Below the pieces are notes generated by a model that worked only from the letters and a program-made list of their open reading frames with translations, did no database searches and was not told the DNA's origin. Shown here piece by piece: positions 23,601 to 35,600 of a stretch of 64,000 nt of DNA. Location of the stretch: positions 59,253,977-59,317,976 of the forward strand of contig OX424555.1 in NCBI GenBank assembly GCA_949152475.1. The letters run 5' to 3'. Made by a program: the position numbers and the translations under genes. This DNA comes from Terebella lapidaria. Taxonomy: Eukaryota; Annelida; Polychaeta; Terebellida; Terebellidae. How positions within the stretch are numbered: position 1 is the first letter of the stretch; the number at the start of each line of letters is the position of its first letter.

Positions 23601-26600
23601 GTGGGTGTTTTCAGCATCTCCAAAACATCAGCCGCATCAGAAAATATCTTGATGAGGATGCAGCAAAATCCATCGTGCATGCTCTTGAAATATCACGGGT
23701 GGATTACTGCAATGCCCTTTTGTACGGACTCTCACAAAGGCTACTGGACAAGTTCCATCGTGTACAACATGTCGGTGCACGTATGATCAGCTGCACAAAC
23801 CGCCGCGACCACATAACACCCGTGCTAAAGCGCCTGCACTGGCTGCCAGTGCGGGAGTGGATAATGTTCAAGTTGCTCGTGCTCACATACAAGTCACTAA
23901 ATGGTCAAGCTCCCATCTACCCTCGTGAACTTGTCATACCCTACCAGCCATCAAGGTCGCTCCGTTCACGGGAACAGCTCCTGTTGAGGGTTCAGCGTAC
24001 ACAAACAAAAGTGTATGGTGAGCGTTCTTTCACCTCCGCCAATGCTCACCCGTGGAACTCATCACCCATCAGCCTTCGACAGTCTCCCAGTGTCCCATCC
24101 TTCAAAAGAACCTCAAAAATTTCTTAGCAAAACCTTCTTGGCATGGCGTGAACCTTCTAAGCACGGCAGAAACTTTTTATCGCAGCATAAATCTTTTTAG
24201 CATGGAATAAACATTTCTAGCATGGTGGAAACGTTTTTGGCATGACAAAAACCTTTTTAGCATGGTGAAAACATTCTTAGAATGGCAGAAACTTTTCACC
24301 ACGGCATAAATCTTTTTAGCATGGCACAAACCTTTCTAGCATGGAATAAACATTTCTAGCACTGCGGAAACGTTTCTAGCATGTCAAAGTTTTTATTAGC
24401 ATGGCGTAAACCTTTTTAGCATGGCAGAAATTTTGTAGCATGGCATAAACCTTTTTAGCACAGCACAAACCTTTCTGGCATGGAATAAACATTTCTAGCA
24501 CTGCAGAAACGTTTCTAGCATGGCAGAAACTTTCTTAGCATGGCGTAAACCTTTTTAGCATGGCAGAAACTTTTTAGCACAGCATAAACCTTTTTAGCAT
24601 GGCACAAACCTTTCTAGTATACAATTGACCTTCCTAGCAAGGTGGAAACGTTTTTGAGCATGGCAGAAACTTTATAGCACAGCATAACCTTTCTTAGCAC
24701 GGCACAAGCCTTTTCAGCATGGCACAAACCTTTCTACCAAGGAACAAACATTTCTAACACGGCAGAAACTTTTTTAGCATGCCAGAATCCTCCTTAGCAT
24801 GGAATAAACTTTTTAGCATGACATAACCTTTTTAGCAAGCCATAAAACTTTTTGGCACGGCACAAACCTTTCTAGCATGGAATAAACATTTTTAGCATGG
24901 CAGAAACATTTTTAGCTTGGCGAAAACCATCTTAGCATGACAGAAACTTTTTAACATGGCATATACCTTTTTAGCATGACACAAACCTTTGTAGCACGGC
25001 ACAAACCTTTCTAGCATGGAATAAACATTTTCAGCATGGCGGAAACATTTTTAGCATGGCGAAAACCATCTTAGCATGGCAGAAGCTTTTTTACATGGCA
25101 TATACCTTTTTAGCACGACACAAACCTTTGTAGCACGGCACAAACCTTTCTAGCATGGAATAAACATTTCTAGCATTGTGGAAACGTTTTTAGCATGACG
25201 AGTTTTTAATTCGACAATATCAAGGAACATCAAACATTTGAATTGTACAAACAAGCAAGATGTGTGATCCAGATAGTCTGCTTTTGCTACATTGCGAATA
25301 ACTTTTTTTGTAGAGTAATAATATCATTCAATCTAGTTACATAATTATTTCCCCAAATTTTACAGGCATAGTTGAGGCACGGCAAAATTAATGAACAATA
25401 GAGTGTATATAAGTATTCACTGTTTAGGATGTGTTACCATCAATTGATATATCAAAACTGTCGTTTCGCAACTTTATATTGAAAACCATATTCGTTTTGT
25501 AACATTCAATGATAGTTTGTTCACTTTTTAGCACAGCATAAACTTTTTTAGCAGGACACAAACCTTGTTAGAATGGCACAAACTTTTCTAGTATGGAATA
25601 AACATTTCTAACACGGCGGATACTTTTATAGCATGGCAGAAACCTTCTTAGCATGGCAAAAACTATTTAGCATGACTTAATCCTCTTTAGCAAGCCACAA
25701 ACCTTTTTGGCACAGCACAAACTTTTCTAGCATGGACTAACATTTCTAGCATGGCGGAAACGTTTTTAGCTTGGCGAAAACCTTCTTAGCATGGCAGAAA
25801 CTTTTCAGCATGGCATAAACCCTTTTTAGCATGGCACAAACCTTTCTAGCATGGCGGAAACGTTTTTAGCATGGTGAAAACCTTCTTAGCATGGTGAAAA
25901 CCTTAGCATGGCGTAAAGTTTTTAGCATGGCATAAACCTTTTTAGCATGGCACAAACCTTTTTAGTGCGGCACAAACATTCCTAGCATGGAGTAAACATT
26001 TCTAGCATGGTGGAAACGGTTTTAGCATGACAAGTGTTTTTTAATTTGACAATATCATGGAACTTGAAATATTTGTACTGTACAAACAAGGGAGATGTAA
26101 ATGTAAACATGATTTATTTTATGAGGATAACCCACAGACTAAGTCACGAGGGGATTTCCTCGGTGCAATAACATAAAAGTGCAGAACGTATTACAGTATT
26201 ACAACCCAGGGCACAACCGGTTCAATGATTCTATGGGTATTTTATTATTCTAGGGGCAGGTCCCATGATTCTGGGGGCAAGGTGTCATGATTCTAGGGGA
26301 AATTCTTGTCAAAACAGATGGGTTGTCCCTGAATATTGAGCAAAAATGATATAAATTCTGCCACGATCAAAACATTTATTATTCGATTAGTTGGCTCAAT
26401 TGTTGCAGAGTGCACACAAAAAAAGATTTCATGCAGGGTGTCTCCTATATTCGTGTATTAAACTCCACGAATTCCTGGTGGACTGTCAAGGCTACAATAA
26501 GTACTCTGGAATCATACATTTTGAAGCATTTGGTCATGTTTAGGGATGATTTTAGATGGAAAAACATCAGTATTTCCTTTCGTGATGAAATTAAACCTAG

Positions 26601-29600
26601 AAAATGTGCTGATGTTATGCAATTTGGATTTTTGGGGAAATTTATGATTCTAGGGGCAGGTTACCATGATTTTGGGGGCAAAAACCATATATGTCTTGTA
26701 AAAAAAAATGATGAAGTCTGTTCAAAATCCAGATAAAAGCAATTGATTTGAAATCTGATACTCCACATATAGGTTAGGGATTCCTAGCTGATGTGCTGTG
26801 ATGTAGAATCTACCTCTTCTTAATAATATTCTTGGAATAAACAGTTCCATGATTTTAACGTGAAGTCAATTCATGAAAAATACTCTCTTCATATGATGGC
26901 ATATTGCACCGGAATGAGCCTTTATATGTCAAGCAATCGGGTATTGAATCCATTGATGTTAGTACATGGACTTCACAAGTATTTGTACATTCAGAGTCGT
27001 ACCTTCGAGATTAACGAAACGTACGTTGCTTTAATAATCTCAAGTCTGGCTTACACGGTATATGCTTAAAGCGTTGAAGGCACGCGAACTCCAAATGGCT
27101 TAATAAGAAAAGTTATTCAGGTAACTAAAATTTTACTACATTTTGTATATTTACATTATCTATCGATATCACGTCAGCATTTGAGATTTGACATTTGATT
27201 TACGTTGCAATCTATTGACGGGGGGAGGGGGGTGGGTGAAAAATTGTGATATTTCATTCCGAATATTCGAGCGAGAACGAATAATTGTCAAATACGGACA
27301 TCAACAGATTCAATACTACCCTGCTTGACATCTCAAGGCACCTTCCGGTGCAAATTGGAAATATGAGGAGAGTATTTTTCATGAATTGGCTTTATGTACA
27401 TGTAAACAGGTTAAAATCATAGAACTGTTTATGTCAACAATATTATTAAGAAGATGTAGATTCAATATCACAGCACATCAGCTAGGACTTATATGTGGAG
27501 TATGAGATATCGAATCAATTGCTTTTATCTGGTTTTTGAACAGAATTCATCATTTTTTTACAAGAAATATGTGGGTGTTTGCCCCCAGAATCATGGTAAC
27601 CTGCCCCTAGAATCATAATGTTCCCCAAAAATCCAAATTGCATAAAATCAGCACATTTTCTAGCTTTAATTTCATCACCAAAGATAATAGTGATGTTTTT
27701 CCATCTGAAATCGAACTGCTTCAAAATGTATTTGTGTGTGTTGCTGTTATAAAGTAACTAACCGACTGGGATTTAACCTTGGTTTATTTAAAAATATAAT
27801 TATTTAAATTATAATATACAAACATAATGAAGTTGAGGTAGTTACAATAAAATGAGTTACAATGAGAAATAAGACATAATTATTGGAAATGGGTTATGAC
27901 TAACAATTACCATGATATGTGGGTAAATAACACAAATATGAACGACAAAAATCAGAACCTAAGGCTGACACGCGTTCACAGTAAATACGATCTACCGTAC
28001 ATAATGATACATGGAAGAAACATAGTACACAAACTGAAAAAAGATACATTAGACATAATTCTAAAATAGTACAATAACACATAATATAGGAAAGTGAAGA
28101 AATACAAGATAAGATTATATTTTGAATATAACGGAGAAACAACACGAGATTACATGACAATGAAATGATATGGTATATAGTACTATAGTATACAACAGTA
28201 CTTGTATGTAAATAATATTGACAAGGAAAAAGGGTGGGTTGGGTGGGAAAATTGAAAGATTGAAAGGAAAACAACCTCGAGGAGCTTCTAGTCGAAAAGA
28301 GAGATTGTCATTGGTTGAATAATCAGGTAACGTTGTCAAGGGATACCAATTCTACATAAAATGCGGACTGTAGAAATTAGAAGAACGGATAAAAAGGCGG
28401 GAATGATAACCTTGGGGATAGACTACCGGCACGCTAACACACACAAACCCGTTTGTAGCCTGCGTCCACAAACTGATTATTGTGTGTTGCTGTTATAAAG
28501 TAACTAACCGACTGGGATTTAACCTTGGTTTATTTAAAAATAGAATTATTTAAATTATAATATACAAACATAATGAAGTTGAGGTAGTTACAATAAAATG
28601 AGTTACAATGAGAAATAAGACATAATTATTGGAAATGGGTTATGACTAACAATTACCATGATATGTGGGTAAATAACACAAATATGAACGACAAAAATCA
28701 GAACCTAAGGCTGACACGCGCCACAAAGCATTCACAGGAACTGGGAATGGTGACAGCCAAAACCGACCCAGCCGGATCCAGAAAGTAAAGCATCCGTTCA
28801 GAGGACATACATTTACCACGAAAAAGAAAAACCTAGGACGACAACTACGACCCTTAAACTATAATTGTGGGATATAAGCAAGTAAGACAGTTGCTGATTT
28901 TATCCGTCTCAGCTTAGGAGTAAAACATAAGACCCGAATGAAACCCCGATATAAATGAACAACGACGGAGGGAGTTGGGAATGAACAAAAATTGACCATT
29001 AAATGATGTGAAGAAAAAAGTAGATGAGAATAGATACACCGTAGGTCTTGACAAAGAACAATGTAATTAAAGTAACAGAGGTAAGGTGTTGGGTAGAAAA
29101 TGATCAGAATATTCTAGAATCAACATGCCTGTAATGGTGAGACTGACTGTTACTAGTTTGACCCAAATTGATTACGAAGGATGAGAATGACAAGAGTAAA
29201 ATCCAACGGCGATAGATGAAAACTCTGGATTAACATATAGGGACCGTAACACCGGAAATGATACTGGTTCCGATGAAGAATGTGAATGGATAAGATACTG
29301 GGTCAGTGAAGTTTGTTGGACGAGGATCTGTCAAACGAGAAAGGCTAGACACTAAGATCTAGAATTAGAGATGGAACTGGGGCTCCTGACCCACAGATTG
29401 AGATCGATGATTAGAATTGAGTACCTGGACTTGCAGGCTGGGGATCCTTACCCACAGCTACACAATAAGATCTAGAACTAGAGATGGAACTGGGGCTCCT
29501 GACCCACAGATTGAGATGACGATTAGAATTGGGTACCCAGACTTGCAGGCTGGGGCTCCTGACCCACAGCTAGACACTGAGATCTAGAATTAGAGATGGG

Positions 29601-32600
29601 ACTGGGGCTCCTGACCCACAGATTGAGATCGATGATTAGAATTGAGTACCCGGACTTGCAGGCTGGGGCTCCTGACCCACAGCTAGACACTAAGATCTAG
29701 AATTAGAGATGGAACTGGGGCTCATGACCCACAGATTGAGATCGATGATTATAATTGCAGCACCCTGACTGGGAGGCTGGAACTCCTGACCCACAGCTGT
29801 GTAACCGGAGGGTAATAACAGCCTGAGGGCCTCGGCTGTTGACAGGAGAGGCACCTGACCTACACCCGTAATGGCAGTATTGATGTTGGAAGTGGTTTCA
29901 GGTGCACTGGGATCCGGAGCGTGAGCATCCCACGAATTTACACGTGGAGACATGCTCAGCAGTTATTAGATTGTCGGCTCCAGAGTCGAGGGGTACTGTT
30001 ATGTTGGCACATGGCTCAACAGCCTTGGTTTTCTTGTGGAGGCATATTCTGCAATATTAGAAAACGAGAACGAGTACCTGTGGAACAACATTTAACGTGA
30101 TAAATACTTGAACAAGATTGAACTCCGAAATGAAAGAGGTATCGTGATGCAGATTTACTGGAAATGAATAACAAGAACCATAAACACCAACGAATTTATA
30201 ATACGCTAGCATCTTTTGAAGCGAGACAGGAGGAAGTGAAAATTTAATTAAATTTGATAAATTGAATTGTGAAGTACCGTACTTAAAATATACATGTATA
30301 CTTAAATTTAATTTATGAAATATATGAAAATATCTAATGGAGGAACTATATAAAATATATAATACTGAAATCTAAACATTACCGCAGACCGACCTAAATT
30401 TCACCAGGGGCAGTAAGCCCTACACATTATCACGGTCATCCAGGCCTAAACATTATCACAGCCAGTCCGCCCTAAAATTACCATGAGCAGTCAGCTCTAA
30501 ACGTTACTACGGGCAGTGAGCCCTAAACGTTAGCACGGGCAGTTGGCCCTAAATATTACCAAGGGCAATCAGCCCTAAATAATACCAAGGTCATGGCCAC
30601 TTACATCCTGTAAGTGACAGGGTTTAATAAATAATGTAGATATATAATCTAGGAAAGACATGAATGATAACACTGGTAACAAGGGCACACAGCCCGAAAC
30701 AGACAGCGAAAGCTCTGGAGCCTGTTAACGTAGTCCGCTACAAACATAGAGGTAATGAAAAGTCAAAATTTAAAAGTTATATCTTGAATATTATCTCTTC
30801 AAAATAACATATTTTATAGAGTAACTGATCAGCATTCTGATACTGAAAAGAAAATAGGGGGTCACCGTGCTGGTTTCTTCGACATATTCGATCAAAAATC
30901 ACAAACTTTTACTAAAATGACTCAATTTATGGTATTTTTACACATTTTTTTGCCCATATTCACATCTTGCATCTTGTTTTCCAAGAGAACGGATACGGTG
31001 ACCCCCTATTTTCTTTTCAGTTTTAGGATGCTGATCAGTTACTCTATAAAATATGTCATTTTGAAGCTCTAGATTTTGTTAATACAGTCATTTATTTCGA
31101 AAAACTCTTTGACCCCCTCCCCTCACTGTTTGGAGCGGACTACCTTAATTGGACTCCCAGGATAAATCCCGCAAGGAGAGCAGACACTGAACACATTATA
31201 TATATATGGTGAATATTGATAAATATATATATATATATTTTTTTTTAATTTTTTTTTGGGGTACATATGATATATATGTATATATGGTATACAAACAAGG
31301 TCTGATAGTACATATGAATAAATACTGGAACTAGGGCACACCGCCCACAACTGAAATATTTTCAAATATGTAGGCCTATATATATATAATATGATATATA
31401 AATAATGTAAATATATACAAAAGACATGCATACTAAAACTGGTAACTAGGGCACACAGCCCACAACTGACAGCGAAAGCTCTGGAGCCTGTTAATTGGAC
31501 TCCCAGGATAAATCCCACAACGAGAGCAGACACTGACATTAACACATTATTCATATGGTAAATATAGGTAAATATATACATATTTTTTGTAGATATGGTA
31601 GGCCTATATATGTATATATGGAATAAAAAATGGTATGATAGTAGATATAGAATAAAGGAATAAATATTGGAAAAATGTAAATATATATAGAATACATGAA
31701 TAATAAAACTGGTATCTAGGGCACACAGCCCAACTGACAGCGAAAGCTCTGGAGCCTGTTATTGGACTCCCAGGATAAATCCCGCAACGAGAGCAGACAC
31801 TGACATTAACACATATTGGTAAATATATAAAAATTTTTTAGATATTGTATATATGTATATATGGTATAAAAAATGATAGGATAGTACATATAGAATAAAG
31901 GAATAAATACTGGAAAAAATGTAAATATATATAAAAGACATGAATAATAAACTGGAAACTAGGGCACACAGCCCACAACTGACAGTGAAAGCTCTGGAGC
32001 CTGTTAATTGGACTCCCAGGATAAATCCCGCAACGAGAGGAGACACTGGCACGAAAAACATTATATACATATTTTGTGTAAAATATAATCTATGATATAT
32101 AAATAATGAAATTATAGATGTATATAATAACACTGGAACTAGGGCAAACAGCCTTGAACCGTCAGCGGAATTGGACTTCCATTATAAAACAAAATAAATT
32201 ATAAATATTATATATTTACATTGTAATATGATAAATACTTGTATGAATGACAGAGGATAACTGACACATTAGAGAGTATATATATTTATACCTGCAGAGT
32301 ACAGACGAATTAACAAATGATAACAGATTGAGGAATAAACAAATATAGAAAACATTTTATGGATTTGTGACTATGTAAAAATTGATCGACCTAAACATTT
32401 GAACGTATATATATATATTATTATACATTATTAGATAAACTATTACTAGATGTAGTATAATAAGTTTATGTTTGTAATGAAGATAGAATGAACTGATGAA
32501 AGAACTGTCGATGTACATGGATATGCTGGCCCACACTCTCAAAGGAAACAAATACCGTATAAAATACTTTACGTAGCCGTCAAGTGTCACCAGTTGGATG

Positions 32601-35600
32601 ATGTTCTAAGCGATAGATCTACACCACACTAGATCTAGTCCGTGAACAATGTTGTTACCGGTTTTTAAAAACGGATGTCTTACTTGAAATTTGTGTGATG
32701 TTGTCTACATGATGTTGTGTACATCATTTTACACCCACGGAATTTCTGGATGCAGTATGAATAGGGAAAATACTGGGAGAGGGGTGGAGAGGGAGTAGAG
32801 GTCAAAAATACATCCACGTTTGTCGTTCGTGACGAACTTACAAAGTTATACAAACAACGTTATGACCACCTTGAGCATAAAATGTCGCAGCATCACCGAG
32901 CCGGTCGACCGATGACACGATAGGGGCTTATCCAGATTTGTATTTGAAGGCGAACACACTAACCATTGGAGACAGATGTGTCGATCCGATTAATAATTGA
33001 TACTCTTGTATAATACGGCTACAGTAGATATAAAATGTGTTTAATATATATGATGACAAAATATTTATAACATGCTAGGCCTATCGATTCTGGAGAAGCG
33101 ATCGAGGCAAAAATTTCGGTCTTTCACCGGCCTCGGGGAAAAATAAATAAATCTGTTAGATGCTAGGAGGGATTAAAAAAATATAAAACCCTATAATAAC
33201 AGTGATCACTAATGATAAGCGTGATAAAGTTTTACTTCAATACTTCAAGCGATGGGGCAGAATATCTTGGATTAAAAATTGAAAGATTGAAAGGAAAACA
33301 ACCTCGAGGAGCTTCTAGTCGAAAATAGAGATTGTCATTGGTTGAATAATCAGGTAACGTTGTCAAGGGATACCAATTCTACATAAAATGCGGACTGTAG
33401 AAATTAGAAGAACGGATAAAAAGGCGGGAATGATAACCTTGGGGATAGACTACCGGCACGCTAACACACACAAACCCGTTTGTAGCCTGCGTCCACAAAC
33501 TGATTAGTATGACCAAATGCTTCAAAATGTATGATTCCTGAGTACTTATTGTAGCCTTGACAGTCTACCAGTAATTCGTGGAGCTTAATACACGAATACA
33601 GGAAACACCCTGATTGAAAACTTCTTTTGTGTGCACTCTGCAACAAATGAGCCAACTAATCGAATAATAAATGTTTTGATTGTGGCAGAATTTATATCAT
33701 TTTTGCTCAATATTCAGGGACACCCACCTGCCTTGACAACAATTTCCCCTAGAATCATGAAACTTTGCCCCAAGAATCATGGGACCTGCCCCTAGAATCA
33801 TAAAATACCCCTAGAATCACTGAACCGGTTGTGCCCTGTGGACAAACTAGTAGACAATCGCGGATCACCACGTAACATTATTAATCCATCATGGAGCCAA
33901 CACAGATTTGATTCAAGGCTGGAAAAGTACCAGTCCAGGATGGCCTGATTCATCAATGACATATGGGAGAGTCAGAATTTGTCCGAGTTCGCTCTGGGGT
34001 CCAATTAGTCCGTAAAAGGAAGATATCAGATTCATGGGTTTTTTTTTTCATTTTACCAAAAATTTCAGAGTCAATGAATGAACTGAATGACCTTTGAATC
34101 AGGTCTCGGGTGTTTCAAGAGGGCTTGGAAACGTGGGTTTTGGAGTGAAAAGACCGTGATCAATTGATGGTGCGGTGTCGTCCACGTGATGTGTCCTGTG
34201 TGGGGTCACCTTGGAAAGCAAGCGTTCCAGTAGGTGTCTCTGTGCTAAAAGTTTTATTTTCAGCGAGACTGACACTCAACTGCAGAACAATCAGCGAGTC
34301 CTCATCGACGAAGCCCTGATTCACTAGTACCGTGTGAGTGTCCTCGTACAGGCCATGTTTTTGCAGAAACTCTTAAAATATTTCCACACTCGCATGGCTT
34401 GTATCACTGCCTGCCATGTTGTCCAGCTTTTCAGGTGTGTGTTTCTCAAGGACAAAACACAAAGCGGCAATGAATACCTTGATTTAAAAGCATCAAGAAA
34501 AGGGGCGGTACAGGCTTGACCCATGAGGAGAACTCATGCTCACATTTTGTTGCACACGTGGTTATTGACTAAAGTCAGTACATATACATGTAGAGGTAAA
34601 CAACAACAAAATACCTATAGGGGAAATAAGGATAACAATATAGAGTACGTTTATGCAAGTAACATTAAGAAACAATGGAAATTTAACACCAATTTGGACA
34701 GCCAAAAAATCGAAATGGGCACCACACGTAGACCGGCGATTCAAGGGCAACATATCTTTACAAATCATAAAAGTACATATATGTATGATTATTAATTTAA
34801 GTGAACAATATCAAAATTGGTCATACAGTTTTTTTTAGAAAAATGGCCGCAGAAGTCCAAAATTAGCCGTTTTTCATCAAAAATGGTTGTTTTGGCCTTT
34901 CAAGGTTATTGCAGGTCAAATTCTAGGTCACCACTGAATCCACCATATATGATTTCGTTTTCGAATGCCAATATTCAAGCTCTATTTTGTTGTGTCTAGG
35001 AGTTCACTCCATATATCTCCGACTATGAAGGAAAAATTGGGTGAAGTCCAAAATTTTTTCTATTGCGAAAATTGTTTATAAGTTTTCGGCTGGCTGGACA
35101 TGGCTCAAAACGAATAGCGACTTTATTTGCGACAATTTTTGTTTTTGCCGAGCCGTCGAAACACGAAATTCATACATGTCACAAAAGAATTATTATGGGG
35201 AATAGTTTGAGTTATCTCAAGAGTGGTCATAAATTTTTTGAGAAAGTGGCCAATGAAGTTCAAAATTGGCAGTTTTTCGTCAAGAATGCATGTTTTGTCC
35301 TTATTGAAGGTCAAATTTAAGGTCATCACTGAAACCGTCATGAATGATTTCCCATTTGAATATGCTCCAACTTGAAGTGTTCTAAAGTCGGCGCATAATT
35401 TATTGGCGCGAACCTATCCCGCCATATCTCGGAACTCACAGAAATGTATTAATTTCTATAAGTGTGTTAATTTATATAAAGTGAAAACGGCACTATGACC
35501 ATTATGAAACAATGACTGTTTCCTTTCGGGTGCATTTTTGTCAGGATATCTAGGAAAATATATATCTTTATGGGTCTTAACATGCGAATTCTAGCTTTTC

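Larger units (their letters stand above)
27735..33497 (-). mobile_element. Unclassified composite of two tandem units sharing both ends
   Basis: Read on the minus strand, each unit starts TGTGGACGCAGGCTACAAAC and ends ATAACAGCAACACA (TG...CA). The short unit is 27735-28470 (736 bp). The long unit is 28481-33497 (~5.0 kb) and shares only the outer ~235 bp at each end. The two are separated by AACTGATTAT. The shared ends look nearly identical, so it is young. A CCAAT word, a TTTTTAT word and an AATAAA lie inside the shared ends on the minus strand. The long unit has no recognisable protein domain but three different tandem arrays and a piggyBac-type MITE. It could be an LTR-like, non-coding retroelement derivative or an unknown class. 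It sits inside a foldback arm with a 14-bp duplication. Confidence 0.6.
26207..33838. mobile_element. Foldback element with ~770-bp arms, split by a nested insertion
   Basis: The left arm (26207-about 26970) is repeated in inverted form by 27290-27730 followed by 33518-33838. Outer ends are CAGGGCACAACCGGTTCA and its inverse. Shared landmarks are AATATTGAGCAAAAATGATA, GTTGCAGAGTGCACACAAAA, GAATCATACATTTTGAAGCA and AAAAATCCAAATTGCATAAA (arms). Each arm has several TGATTCTAGGGGCA words. The loop is about 320 bp and no transposase was recognised. The right arm is interrupted at TGCTTCAAAATGTA, which is present on both sides of the insertion (27717-27730 and 33518-33531). CAGGG ends recall hAT elements, but no clean 8-bp duplication was seen. 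By eye the arms differ at somewhat under a tenth of positions. Confidence 0.8.

Noticed and set aside
24128-26035. CRISPR-like array
   Set aside because: Units are contiguous ~20-bp degenerate repeats without unique spacers, in a eukaryotic intron.
26410-26736. 108-codon + frame in the foldback left arm
   Set aside because: It has no known domain, and the inverted arm carries a similar shorter frame (27515-27724), as expected of repeated DNA.
34250-34320. Plus-strand exon after TTTTATTTTCAG with a short tail frame
   Set aside because: No SSADH residues are missing at this point of the gene, and the frame ends in a stop after about 20 codons.
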